Part shown: positions 32,186 to 42,845 of the stretch, one piece after another | Numbering within the stretch: the stretch's first letter is position 1 | Layout of the letters: each line of letters opens with the position of its first letter | Assembly (NCBI GenBank): GCA_944739405.2 | Contig: OX123183.2 | Location: 93,634,729-93,698,728 of the forward strand | Reading direction: 5' to 3' | DNA length: 64,000 nucleotides | Source: Euclidia mi | Lineage: Eukaryota; Arthropoda; Insecta; Lepidoptera; Erebidae | Made by a program: the position numbers and the translations under genes | Notes under the pieces: model-generated | What the model was told of the DNA's origin: nothing | What the model saw: the letters and a program-made list of their open reading frames with translations, nothing else | Database searches by the model: none

Positions 32186-33360
32186 GAGCTGATTCGAGTT
32201 TACTGCCTTAGAAAAAGCATTAAAACATACCTAAAGCTTTTTTATGTAACAACTTATCTGAGAAATCTTAAAGCCTCGATCTTATTATTATTTTAATCTT
32301 TAATTAGCTCTTATAAAATCAATCACATTTCCATAACATTGTTTCTGTATCGTAATTATTATTTGCTTTCAGTAAATATTTATTGAATATACAACAGGAC
32401 TTAAGATAAATAGTGTTCAAAGTGCGTGTACCGATGTCCATATATTTCTGATTCTAGCGATAGTGTGATCCTTGAAAGATAATAAGCTTGGTCACCTCGT
32501 TTGTCAAAGAAGGGCTTGGTTTACTAACGAGTAATATCATTACTTTACATATGTACTTATTTAGTTTTATACGGCCTAGTACATCTTTAGATAAATTACT
32601 GATCCTTATAAAAATAGTGAGTTTGTTTAAGACTCTTCCACACCTTGATAACACATCTTATCACTACAAAAGTAGTTGTTGGAGGTGCAAATTAAATCAT
32701 GATGCCTGTCGTATGTGAGCAAAGCTTCGATCTGAATTGAACCTTCTTGTACGGATGCGAGGGTAAGAGAGGACACATGCTTTCCGAAACGCATCAGGTT
32801 TCTGTCGAAGACAAATAATTTGTTTGTGTTTCCCTCAATAAACCCTACTTCACTAGGTTGAAGACCCTTCCCTGGAACCTTAATAAGCCCTGCCTTTAAA
32901 ACTAATTCGTAGACCCGCCACTGAAACTACGAGCCTTTGGTTGAAACTTTGTTTGTGAGAAAACAGAAGTGTGAGTTTTGGAATATGTACCTACGGTAGT
33001 TTTTATCAAGAAGAAACGTAAACATTTTTTGTATAGGTAACTTATATAATTTAAAGATATGAGATAAAGATACATTAAATTAACTGAACGCTCATCATTT
33101 ATGTACGTGTTCTCAATGCCAAACATAATGACATTCGAAGAGGTAATTTATATTAAAATCTGTGCAAAGTCAAATAAAATGAAAATGATTTCAACATTGA
33201 GTTAAAAAGTTCGCGTTTATAAACGATATGATTTTCGTTTGACTTTTAAAATTGCTACTGACATTTAATACTTTGATGAAGCTTGATTGGAGATTATTTA
33301 CACTGCAAAAGTAAGGAGTAAAAAAGGAATAAAGCAAATTGTCAAGATAACTATAGAGTA
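32186..33360. other. Unassigned intronic sequence
   Basis: Only short open frames (all under 80 codons) with no family resemblance. No repeat boundaries were seen. Confidence 0.35.
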
Positions 33361-34365
33361 AGATCCCAGAGCCGCCAGACCTACGTCATTTTATCAAAGC
33401 TGAAATTTTGAGGATTATTAGTATACAATCTTGTTAAGAGGTATGCCGACCCACTAACTTGAATGCTGGGCCATTTCACAGGTAGCGCGAGGTAAAGGTA
33501 CCAAAAAAACATACTTACTTACGTTAAAGTATCAAAACTGGTATTCAAATATGTGTTTAAAAATTCTGTCTAAAATTGAAATTCATTATTGCCAGACACT
33601 TTCCGTGGGCCATTACTTCTGCCAGACGCCTTGAAAGTTCCTAAAAAATTATGTAAACTACGTCATTTTAGCAAAGCTAAATTTGATATATGTTACTTTA
33701 GATATTATTTTAAGACCCTTCCTAAGCAGCCAGACCAATCCGAAGGGCCATTCGTCTAGCCAGACACCATGGAACTTTCCCTGTGAGTGCGAGCGTGCGG
33801 CCATTATTCATACGCATTCATACGCATGAATGCGTGTGAGTACACTACATTGTCCCAAAAGACTGTAGGAATATTATTTTGGGTATTATTGCAAGAATAA
33901 AAGTGTAAAATATATTTTTTCACAAAAAATATATTTGTAGCGGCAAACTACATAACGCATAGTAGTCTGTCTTAGTAGTTCCGTCGTCATTGGGTAGATG
34001 GTTGCTGTGATATGTGTTATGTAGCAAAGTAACATATTTCAAATTTAGCTTTGCTAAAATGACGTAGTTTACATAATTTTTAAATATTTTTCAAGGCGTC
34101 TGGCAGAAGTAATGGCCCACGGAAGGTGTCTGGCAATAATGAATTTCAATTTTAGACAGTATTTTTAAACACATATTTGAATACCAGTTTTGATACTTTA
34201 ACGTAAGTAAGTATGTTTTTTTGGTACCTTTACTTCGCGCTACCTGTGAAATGGCCCAGCATTCAAGTTAGTGGGTCGGCATACCTCTTAACAAGATTGT
34301 ATACTAATAATCCTCAAGATTGTCAGGTTTGATAAAATGACGTAGGTCTGGCGGCTCTGGGATCT
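33361..34365. mobile_element. 1.0-kb TIR element with ~340-bp terminal inverted repeats
   Basis: The ends AGATCCCAGAGCCGCC (33361) and GGCGGCTCTGGGATCT (to 34365) are exact inverses. The arms stay nearly identical inwards to about 33700 and 34025. Inside the arms GCCAGAC recurs as subterminal repeats (GCCAGACCTACG, GCCAGACACTTTCC or GCCAGACACCTTCC, GCCAGACGCC), and again in the centre at about 33737 and 33766. Such iterated short motifs are often transposase-binding sites. The central 320 bp has no transposase frame. No target duplication is clear, and I cannot place the superfamily. Confidence 0.88.
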
Positions 34366-34552
34366 TGGACTATAGGTTTATATCAAAAAATAAAAAATCA
34401 TGGCACGTACATTAGAACTTTAAACGTGCCCTTACAAACGTCTTTAAGCCCCATTTAAAAGGACTAATTATATAATATCGTAATTAGTGCTAGATTTAAA
34501 TTTGTGTAGAATTCTTGTAGAAGAAATTTATTTTTGGTTCTTGTTTTGTATA

Positions 34553-34865
34553 AGCGGCGATAGCCCAGTGGTGTACGTGACGGACTGCCGAAGCCATCGT
34601 CTCGGGTTCGATCCCCAGGTACCTCTGACTTGTCGAAGTTATGTGTGCATTCTAGATGTTAATTATCGCTCGCTTAACCTTTCGTATGCTTAAGAGCAGA
34701 TCTGCACGAGACACAATCGATTTTTAATTATGTATGTTAACCCAGCATACGAGAGGTTAATAATGTGCCCGGTAGATGGCAATAGGCTCGCCCCCTATTA
34801 CCCTGGGACCAAAACATAACAAGCGAAGTGTGAATGAAAGGCGTGACGTTATGTTTTGTATAAGG
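34553..34865 (+). repeat. SINE family A variant
   Basis: The head GCGGCGATAGCCCAGTGGTG and B box GGGTTCGATCCCC (about 34604) lead, after a divergent middle, to TGTGCCCGGTAGATGGCAAT, GGCTCGCCCCCTATTACC and AAGGCGTGACGTTATG. Head and tail types differ from the copy at 29967, so this looks like a recombined variant. Confidence 0.65.
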
Positions 34866-35295
34866 GAGGTATATGCCCTGACAAAAAGGGTTTGCGCTAG
34901 TTCTTGACACCGGGTGTGAGCTTTGCAGTAATATTATCCATTAGAATGTTACGTTAATGTCATCGGCTTTACAAGTCATACACGCATAAGTATTGAATAA
35001 TAATATTGATCTTCAAGATGCTTGGTAACTTTTCATCGCACGAGTGATTATATTGATTGAATACGTAATAATAAAATTGACATAACAATTGTTAAGTAAT
35101 GTTTGAAGTTCTCAAGTTCAATGGCCTCGGTCAAATACATCGATTTTGTAGTATGGAGTGTAGATTCAGATTGCCTTATAGTTGAGTGAGTGTTGTTCGT
35201 TTTATTTTAATTATTTAAAGTAGGCTATTTGATTTTTGCTTCATAAATGGGTAATGCCTTTACATGAAAGTAGCCCATTTTATAAAATCTATATA

Positions 35296-35480
35296 TATAA
35301 AAGATAGTCGTGTTAGTTACACTACACTCAAGAAGGGCTGAACCGATTTGGCTGAAAATGGGTGGGGAGGTACCTCAGAACCAGGAAAAACACATAGGAT
35401 ACAATTAGTTGCAAAAACTATTCTGAGAGGGATTTTAGAGAGGGTCGAAGTTTGTAGGGACAAACTCACTACCTATTGAC
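35296..35480 (+). mobile_element. Helitron-like 5' fragment
   Basis: TCTATATATATAAAAGATAG, then GTGTTAGTTACACTACACTC, then GGGCTGAACCGATTTGGCTG and TGGGTGGGGAGGTACCTCAG form a known kind of lepidopteran Helitron start. No 3' end was found nearby. Confidence 0.5.
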
Positions 35481-35636
35481 AGTAAGAACGCATGCGCTGT
35501 AATAATCGAGTGCTGCGCATGTCCTATCGTATATCTGTCAGTACTGTCATATTATACATTGTCATATGGTGCACTGTTATTACTTCGTTCGCTTATATAA
35601 ATAGACTAATAATTATTGTAATAGCCTTGGCTAATC

Positions 35637-36008
35637 TCTACTAATATTAGATATAAATGCGAAAATATGTATGTATGTACCGATTTCACACTAAACCGGC
35701 TGAACGAATATTCTTTACTCATAAATACGAAAGTGTGTATAGATATATATCGGACCATAGCTTTGACATTTGACTGTGTACAAAGTGATGTTGTTAAGCA
35801 CCTTTCGGTAGATAATGTCATGAATACTGACCAAGTTACTTCGTACCCTATAGAGTTTCTGAATTCCTTACAATTATCAGCAGTACCTTCACGCAACTTG
35901 AGACTGAACGTTGGTGTTCCAGTCCTGTCAATGCGGAATCATAATGCACCAAAGCTTTGAAATGGCAAACGGCTACAAGTAACACCTAGGGCGAAACATT
36001 ATAAAAGC
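35637..36008 (+). pseudogene. PIF1-like (Helitron) helicase fragment
   Basis: After a Helitron-like start (TACTAATATTAGATATAAAT) the plus-strand frame reads DCVQSDVVKHLSVDNVMNTD, QVTSYPIEFLNSLQLSAVPS, RNLRLNVGVPVLSMRNHNAP, KL, a stop, then NGKRLQV. This is the segment of PIF1-type helicases that reads YP.EFLNSL...GVP...L.LK.G.PV..LRN...P.LCNGTRL, with Cys turned into a stop (TGA near 35960). Such helicases are encoded by autonomous Helitrons and by host PIF1. The nearby Helitron ends favour the former. The Walker motifs are not present here. Confidence 0.7.
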
Positions 36009-36490
36009 TATTCGCTATTGCAAGTCAGACTCGCTCATGAAGGGTTCCGTAGTGAAGGTATCCACTTACCACTGCTGACTAGGTACACATCGTTCAAATC
36101 AATTTTCGTTGGAAGTTTTTATAACGATCTACACTTAGGTATATTTTTTTTAGATTTGTCACTCTCTTACTTTAAAAGTAAGAGGGACTCACACACCCAT
36201 TTTACCACTTTGGAACCGTATTTCTTTCAAACTATTGACTTTGAGAAACAATGGTTTTAGGAACCTCAAAGTAATTTTTAACGACCCATTTTCCACATCA
36301 GTTCCATGTATGAAGAGCCCCCTTAATATTCAATATTTTTTATTTTCTATAACGTTGTAAAGCGGTTTACAGAATACATCTACCTACCAATTTTCAAAAG
36401 GGGTAAACTGAATAGTAATAAAGTGGCTGTGACATACGGATAGACTGACAGACATAGCGCGTCTATAAGGATTCCGTGTTTAGCCATTTT
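36009..36490 (+). repeat. 'GGGTTCCGTA' interspersed repeat
   Basis: Starts CAAGTCAGACTCGCTCATGA and AGGGTTCCGTAGTGAAGG, ends GACAGACATAGCGCGTCTAT and AAGGATTCCGTG. These are the two signature ends of the family seen at 3928 and 19503, in opposite relative order. It interrupts or abuts the helicase remnant. Confidence 0.6.
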
Positions 36491-38212
36491 TTACTACGTT
36501 ACTCTAAAAATACTGTTTACAGAAATGTTTTAAATACTTCTTGCGGTTATACTTCTTATTAGTCCCTATGAACAAAACTAAAACTAAAATTACTATCGAA
36601 CGACGAAAGAGTTTTGTGTTACCCCGAATTTAACGTGAGCGAATAATATCCATATACTTTAAATAAATAGTTAGGTAGGTTTATTATATTTTCATTCTTT
36701 ATTTCCATGGTTTTTAATAATCATATATCGTTTTTGTGATGACTCGATTTGATTGCTGTATGATTAATCATAACAGTAGCTCAGTTATTCAGTCAGTTAT
36801 GTACCTATAGGTGTCTAGATATAAATCTTCTTGTCACTTACAAGTTACTAAGTGCCATTTAAAGTGTCTCATGTTTATTTAGACGGCTTCCTATCTTCTT
36901 CCTGGAATAAAAATGTGTTCAGCGCTTCAGTCATAAAGTTGGGATAGAGAAAAAATCTGATCAAATTCTTCTTGATAATAATAATTGATTATAAGTACCT
37001 ACTTACCTATACTTTTTTATCACCATGTACTTCGGAAGTGGATAGGCCTATATCTGATTTAAGAAAAACATTGTACAGACAAGGCACAGGTGTACAAACT
37101 CAAGAGCCAAGTGATACTTTTAAAGATAAAGATCGATGATGGTGTGATCGACATATATCTCTAATCAGACTGACCTTGAGAATGACCATGTTAAGCTTTT
37201 TATGTTTTTCGTACAGTATTGTCTCTTTAAACTACTAAAAATATCAGATTTTGTTACTCACAGTTGACATCATCAGTCAGTCCCTTATCCGAAGTAATCA
37301 CTTCTGCTCAAAGGGGGTGACTACGCTAGATTTGGCGTAGATCGCGCTGCAAATAAATGCAGCAACAAACTGTCAAAGTAACGTAACTACGTAATCTGTC
37401 AAAATCTGCTACGCTAGATAGATCTTATTATTTTAATCCTATTCTAGACAAAGCGCCTCTGAAGTAAAACTTAAAGTCGTTTTGTAATTAATTTCGTTAA
37501 CTGAAGGTCATCTTGGACGGTTCGTAGTCTACAGTTCATTTTAATATGAAGATAATCAAACTAACGTATAACAACTTGACTAGTATCTTTGAATTGAAAT
37601 TAAACTACTGTTTACTGAAGGGATTTATTATAATAATATCGGAAAATTCGTCGTTTCGGTGACTTTACAGGAGTCGTGGTCACGGAAGACTGAGATGGCA
37701 TATGTCTTTACCCATTTTGTCTTTGAATATATCACGTTGAAATCTGCAAAGAGAAGTTTAATTTCAATGTGTAACATTCGCGTAAAACCACAATAAAATA
37801 CCAACATCTTTGTCTATGGGATTACTTATAGGTAGATAGCCTAGTCCAGTCTTTAAATAATTAAGACTTGTAAAACTAGTCTCGGTAATAGGTAGTTATT
37901 AATTTTTTGTCCGAATAATAATGTGTAAGTATCTTATTTTTGCCAGGATTTTGCACGGTTTATAAAATCCCCCAAATTAACTTATGGATTAAACATACAA
38001 AAATATATAATTAATAAGAACACATTTATGCAATCGAACCTTGGACTAATCTAATTAGATGCAGTGACATTAACGTCTAATATCCAAGTCATTCCTAAGA
38101 CTATTATCATCTGTTTTAAGTTTAACTTTTGAATTTGAATGATATTGATAAGTTGCCTATATTTGGCCAAATAATTAACAAAACTAATATCTCTAAATAA
38201 TTTCGTTTATTT
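36491..38212. other. AT-rich intronic sequence, nothing recognised
   Basis: No open frame of note. TACGCTAGA occurs twice around 37324 and 37412, without wider repeat structure. Confidence 0.35.
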
Positions 38213-38965
38213 CATGTTGGACGATGAGACATTCCGTATTACCACCTGTCTGCGTTTAGGTGCTCCGTGTGTTTCTCCGCATCGATGTCATTGTGGAGAA
38301 GACGTCGATAGCCTCGGACACCATGGGCTATCTTGCAGCAGACGCGCTGGTAGAATTCCTCGTCATGCCGATCTAAATGACATAATCCGTCGTGCTCTTG
38401 TCGCGTCTGGCGTACCAGCTGTACTTGAACCAAATGGTTTGGTACGTGACGACGGTAAGAGACCTGATGGTATGTCATTGTTGCCTTGGAAAATGGGTAG
38501 GCCTTTGGTGTGGGACGCAACCTGCGTAGACACCCTCGCGCCATCACATTTTCCAAGCACGGGAGGCCATGCTGGCGCTGCTGCTGCAACTGCGGAAACC
38601 CTCAAACGGCGCAAATACAGTAATTTAGTAAGTAATTACGTGTTTGAGCCGTTTGGGCTCATGGGGTCCGAGCGCTCGTTCTCTATTCCGGGAAATTTCT
38701 AAACGATTAATCGACGTCTCACGTCACCAGAAGGCTGGTTTATTCTTTGCTCAAAGAATCAGCATTGCCAGTCAGCGTGGCAATGCTGCCAGCATTCTGG
38801 GCTCGTTACCCGATGACATTGACGCGGAGGCATTTTACGACGCCTGAACCTTGTAAATATTTTCACTTTTTAGATTTGTTTTATGTTTTTTGTATTAGAT
38901 TAGGTTAGATTAGATTAGATTAAGCTTCAGTTACAAAATTATGTTTCATTAATGTTCCAAATTAA
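38213..38965 (+). pseudogene. LINE-like element C-terminus with CCHC finger and PD-(D/E)XK-like motif, copy 2
   Basis: Starts abruptly at CATGTTGGACGATGAG, inside the sequence of copy 1 (25747), as expected of 5' truncation. It keeps the open codon where copy 1 has a stop (GKRPDGMSLLPWKMGR, then LVWDATCVDT). The finger HRCHCGEDVDSLGHHGLSC and the RIPRHADLNDIIRRAL segment are present. A 14-bp deletion near 38657 removes part of the VETLG segment and shifts the frame; the remainder (SLFREISKRLIDVSRHQKAG, then QRISIASQRGNAASILGSLP) continues in another frame to a stop at 38847. The 3' UTR with TTAGATTAGGTTAGATTAGA matches copy 1 until about 38965. Confidence 0.62.
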
Positions 38966-40445
38966 GTTATTTAATACAAAATAAAAAGAACAGATTCAAT
39001 TTCGTTAAGTATAATAATAAAATATGGTTTATATAATTACGCAGCCGCTGTTACTTATTCAATTATATTAAAACACATGTTACTGACAGAAAGCACGACT
39101 GTTGTAAACCGGTTGAAACGTCGGAAAAAACAGAGGTATTAATATTTTAAAGTTGGTTAAATATCGCGAATAAAGGGCCGTTTAGTAAAATTGTGTAATG
39201 TATACAAATCGTAAATGTTAAAAATCCATTATGTATTCAAATGTATTAATGAGGGATATAATTATGTGTTATATCAAAACTTTAAGAACACATCTGGTGG
39301 TAAAATTATTAATTTATTGAAATGTTCTCTTTAGAATGTAGTAAATATTCTAAAGAGTTGCCAGATTGATATTGTTAATATAAAACGTCCTTCTTTTATG
39401 TTATCTTAGCATTGGTTTCATTATGTTAAACATAGTATTGGTTATAAAAGTTTTCCTCAAGGTTTGACGGCGATATCAATTCTAATTTATTTAAAAATAT
39501 AACGTTTAATTATTTGAAAACGATCTTTTAGAGTTAAAGCTAAATTTGGCGAAGCGAATTACGAAGTCAGGTTAATATAAGACAGTTTTTTTTATAACTG
39601 AACCAAACAATCAGAACCTATTAGCATACTTCGGCTTTATTTGTCCCCTTTATTTGACGTGACACCCACTACTATTTAGATTTGGTTTATTTTGGTTCCA
39701 TACACGAGGGACGTCTAATATGCTATGTTTATTTAAAGTTTTTAGCAATTAGCTAATGTTCCAATTAACTTCTCGTTTACATAATTATATGTATATACAT
39801 CGTGTCTTCAGGGTCTAACCTTTCGTTCGTTGACACTATTGCTTAGTGACATTGAAATTTCAATTAATTGAATATGGAAACACAACTTGACTAGAAGATC
39901 TTTATAAGTGCTAGTATACAAAAGGTTGTTTTGCTACAATACTAAGAGTTATTGATGTGCTTAGAGAAATATCGATCTTTTGTATTGGATCATGTTTATG
40001 ATAAACAGTGCACACAAACAACTACACAAAGAATCGAACATGTGGGTGAAGTAAAGACGTGGGGGTCTTTACGTATATTAAAAACAAAGTTTGAGAATCA
40101 CTTTTGGGTGATTAAGTATTTTATAACATATCTTCAACGCCGCTTATATTCGTGTTGTTGATAATTTAGGTGCTATAAAACACGATAACAAAATATATGT
40201 TAACCTGCTTATAATTGCGTGTATTTGATTTACCAATGTAAGAATAATATTCACGATTTCGAAGTAAGGATTAATAAGACAAGCTCGTAGGTAATGAGAT
40301 TGTGAGTCCATTCTTGAATAGAATAATTAAGATAAGATATCACTGTTACTTAACGAGTAGGTATATACGTGTTGTAATGCATCGAGGCCTTTACGTCTCT
40401 ATTAATTCGAAGTAAACAAAGTTTGCAATAGTGAAGGCTGCTTAC
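38966..40445. other. AT-rich start of intron 1
   Basis: Sequence just downstream of the first ABCG exon (minus sense). No second promoter, exon or repeat recognised. Confidence 0.4.
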
Positions 40446-40563
40446 CTTTACCGAAGATGCCCTGTCGGACATTGTAGTTGATATTTACAAACGATATGTT
40501 TAGAGAGTCTTCCACTAGCGAAGTGGAGTTGGTCTCCTGGGACTCTGAGTGTTCGCTGCCCAT
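40446..40563 (-). CDS. ABCG-subfamily transporter, first coding exon
   Basis: The exon encodes the N-terminus of an ABC half-transporter of subfamily G. ABCG proteins have an N-terminal ATP-binding domain and six C-terminal membrane segments, and move lipids or other small hydrophobic molecules across membranes. The minus strand reads ATG at 40563, in the good insect context AAACATGGG, then 39 codons beginning MGSEHSESQE and ending NVRQGIFGK, plus one G. A GTAAG donor follows at 40445. The segment NISFVNINYNVRQGIFGK is the beta-strand entry usual just before the ABCG nucleotide-binding fold. The single leftover base completes a Glu codon with the first two bases of the exon at 17013, so the splice phases agree. 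About 20 polar Ser/Glu/Thr residues precede the domain. The rest of the gene, including the Walker B, signature and membrane segments, is not in the window. Confidence 0.88.
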
Positions 40564-40930
40564 GTTTATGAACTTTCACTAGCACTAACATATAAATACT
40601 TGCACTAATATATCACAACAGAGTGCACAGTTTCCATCGCGCGCTAATTTGAACAAAGAACGCGCGTGTAACAAAGAGATGCGCGGTAGTTGCGTATCGC
40701 CGGACGCCCAATCGCGCTGGCTGAGTGAGGCGAACTGTATGTGCGCAGGGGACAGGCCGCTGTCGGCACAATGCCTCGATTATCGGTCGTTCTCCCCCAC
40801 TCCCCACATGGTAGTCAGCTGGCCAACACCAGCAGTCGCTCGCTGTTATCGCTACAAGAGAGATACCAGTAAATATAGCAAAACGCTGTAAACCAGCGAT
40901 TGCAACAGTCGCCTAGTCGTGCTCTCGCGC
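40564..40930 (-). promoter_or_regulatory. 5' UTR and probable promoter region of the ABCG gene
   Basis: The sequence directly upstream of the ABCG start codon changes from AT-rich (40564-40625) to clearly GC- and CpG-richer (about 40640-40930), the richest stretch near the gene. On the minus strand it contains several CACTCAG- and GCGCGC-type tracts. Such a composition shift just before a first coding exon fits a promoter and 5' UTR. No transcription start or TATA box can be fixed by eye; the TATTTATA at about 40595-40588 on the minus strand is too close to the ATG to be a convincing TATA box unless the leader is very short. Confidence 0.45.
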
Positions 40931-41515
40931 CGTGGGTTTAATAACCGCTGCTACATCACCTGTGCTGTTTGTCAATGTTTATTGCATAAACACAATTGCT
41001 GTTAATTTCGTTTTATGAATGAAACAATACATCACTTCAAATATTCTTCAAATCATATTCTAGTTCCATAGGCATATAAAGTGTACATTCTTTGTTGGTA
41101 TGTTAATTACACAGGTATATAAATTACTTGTAAAATTATCCTCTTGGTAGTACCTGTGGTAGTATATTAACGAATGTAAAAAGGTTTTCTCTTATTATTT
41201 TTAATTTGTTAAGGATTTTTGTTGCATACTTGATTAAACCTGTTTGTAACAAGAAAAATAATTGCAGTGGTATTTGTTCATATCATATAGGTACATTACG
41301 TATAGATGTACCTAAATAAACTCATATCGGGCATGTAAGGAAATCGCAGATGCTTTGTTACGCAGTGTCTCGGTGCCGGGCCTTCGGCGTACACGCAGAT
41401 GTCTTTTTAAATTGAAGTGCGTGTTACATTTTTATATGTCACACAAGATTACGCTGAAAAGGCGGATCTGTCTGTTGTTAATATATTTGTTGGTCAGGAG
41501 TATATTTCGAATATA
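40931..41515. other. Upstream intergenic sequence
   Basis: AT-rich, with no gene signal. Confidence 0.35.
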
Positions 41516-41658
41516 ATATACATACATAAACTCACGCCTGCTTCCCGGAGGGGTAGGCAGAGACTACGGAACGCCATTTGCAACGATCCTGATATATCTC
41601 TCTTGCTTCATTCACTCCTATCAAATTCCTCATGCATGCTCTTCTGTTTAGGGTACTT
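41516..41658 (-). repeat. RTE-like LINE 3' end fragment
   Basis: CATACATAAACTCACGCCTG, then GGGGTAGGCAGAGACTACGG and CATGCATGCTCTTCTG match the last 130 bp of the LINE ending at 10070 (plus-strand CATACATATACTCACGCC, GGGGTAGGCAGAGACAACGG). It is a strongly 5'-truncated copy, same orientation. Confidence 0.75.
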
Positions 41659-42084
41659 CTAATATAACAATACTACAAATATAATATATACCGATATTCT
41701 ATGGTAGACCAGGGTTAAGTAATCATAAATAGATTAGTGTTGTGGTGGTCATACGGTAGAAAGTTTAGCATTCTGTCAAATCTGGTTACCCTAGCGAGTG
41801 AATTACGAGCTCTATGGCATAGGTCTTAAAGACTCACATCAAGTCTGTGTATGTCAAAGGAAATATGTGAACATATAATAATATGATAATTATACTGAAA
41901 GTTCCTAGATTTTGTAATGAGTTTATATAAGAACAAAAGTTACAAGGTGCAAGGTCCGGGCTGTATGGCGGATGTGTCATCAGCTCTACATTTGAAGCCT
42001 TCCAAATGTGCTTCAGTTATCTTAGCGGCAACTGAAGTTTCTTTTTTAAGATTACTCCTGCACTAGAGCTGAATCTTGTGGCGT

Positions 42085-42235
42085 GGGATAGTTAACAAAC
42101 ATACAACTAGTCTCGGAACACCAATTTATGAATCACACAAAGTATTGCCTCGTATGGGGGTAGAATCCACAACACTCGGCGCAGTGTCAAACGGCGAGGC
42201 GGGTGCTTAAGCCACTACATCAACCGTGCAGTCAT
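42085..42235 (-). repeat. SINE family D
   Basis: ACAAACATACAACTAGTCTC, then GAATCACACAAAGTATTGCC and GAATCCACAACACTCGGCGC follow the same order as 22150-22230. The B box is partly decayed. Confidence 0.65.
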
Positions 42236-42339
42236 CTTGGTGAAGGATGACATTGCATCGAGGACATTTTGCACGAACTTTTCAAAAACTCTATGCAAGC
42301 ACGTGTTTACTTACACTAATCTGCGACAATGTCGATATA

Positions 42340-42660
42340 CATACGTCAAGCGACGCAACTGTATTGTAATATTCTGATTTGCCGGTAAAGAAGCAACCAT
42401 TTTCTTATCAAGGCTCTGATTTTTCTTTTTAGCTCTACGGTTAATAATAATAATATTAATATTGGTGGCCGTAATAGCAGCTTAAAGATTTTTTTCTCAT
42501 CATGCAAAAGATCACGATTACGTGCAAATTCATCAAACCACAAATACACAGAGCTGAGAGAAGGAGGTTCATCGCCAAATGCCGTTAGAAGTTTCTGGTA
42601 ACACTCTGACTGAGTCAAGCTACATCGAAATCATAAAAATCATTGAGTGAAATTTGTTCG
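42340..42660 (-). pseudogene. Decayed mariner N-terminal fragment
   Basis: The minus strand reads MTQSECYQKLLTAFGDEPPS, LSSVYLWFDEFARNRDLLHD, then EKK, where mariner transposases have SQ.ECY..L..AFGDEAPS...VY.WF.EF.RGR..L.DE. The downstream part continues in shifted frames. It is a different, older mariner lineage than the intact copy at 30445. Catalytic residues are not present. Confidence 0.65.
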
Positions 42661-42806
42661 TGAGTGAAATTCATTTTGGTAGCGTTGCGCGATTTCAAAA
42701 GATCAGTAAAATGGAAAAACAAATGACATTCTCGTAAATTAAAGGGTTCTATGATTTCAAAAGGCTCTATATTCGAATTCCGTAATTTTGTTTTTATTTT
42801 TACTAG

Positions 42807-42845
42807 TTAATTTATTAGAACAGGCCACCTGTTCTAATAAATTAA
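42807..42845. repeat. Perfect hairpin, 18-bp arms, 3-nt loop
   Basis: 42807-42824 (TTAATTTATTAGAACAGG) and 42828-42845 are exact reverse complements around CCA. It overlaps the outer edge of the helicase foldback. Confidence 0.92.

Larger units (their letters stand above)
17014..40445 (-). other. Intron 1 of the ABCG gene (23.4 kb)
   Basis: The interval lies between the GTAAG donor after the first coding exon and the TTACAG acceptor before the Walker A exon. It holds most of the recognisable transposons in the window, among them an intact-looking mariner on the opposite strand, two sense-oppositely placed R2-like LINE fragments, Helitrons and foldback MITEs. Long first introns are common in insect ABCG genes. 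No alternative first exon was recognised inside, although one could be missed by eye. Confidence 0.85.
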
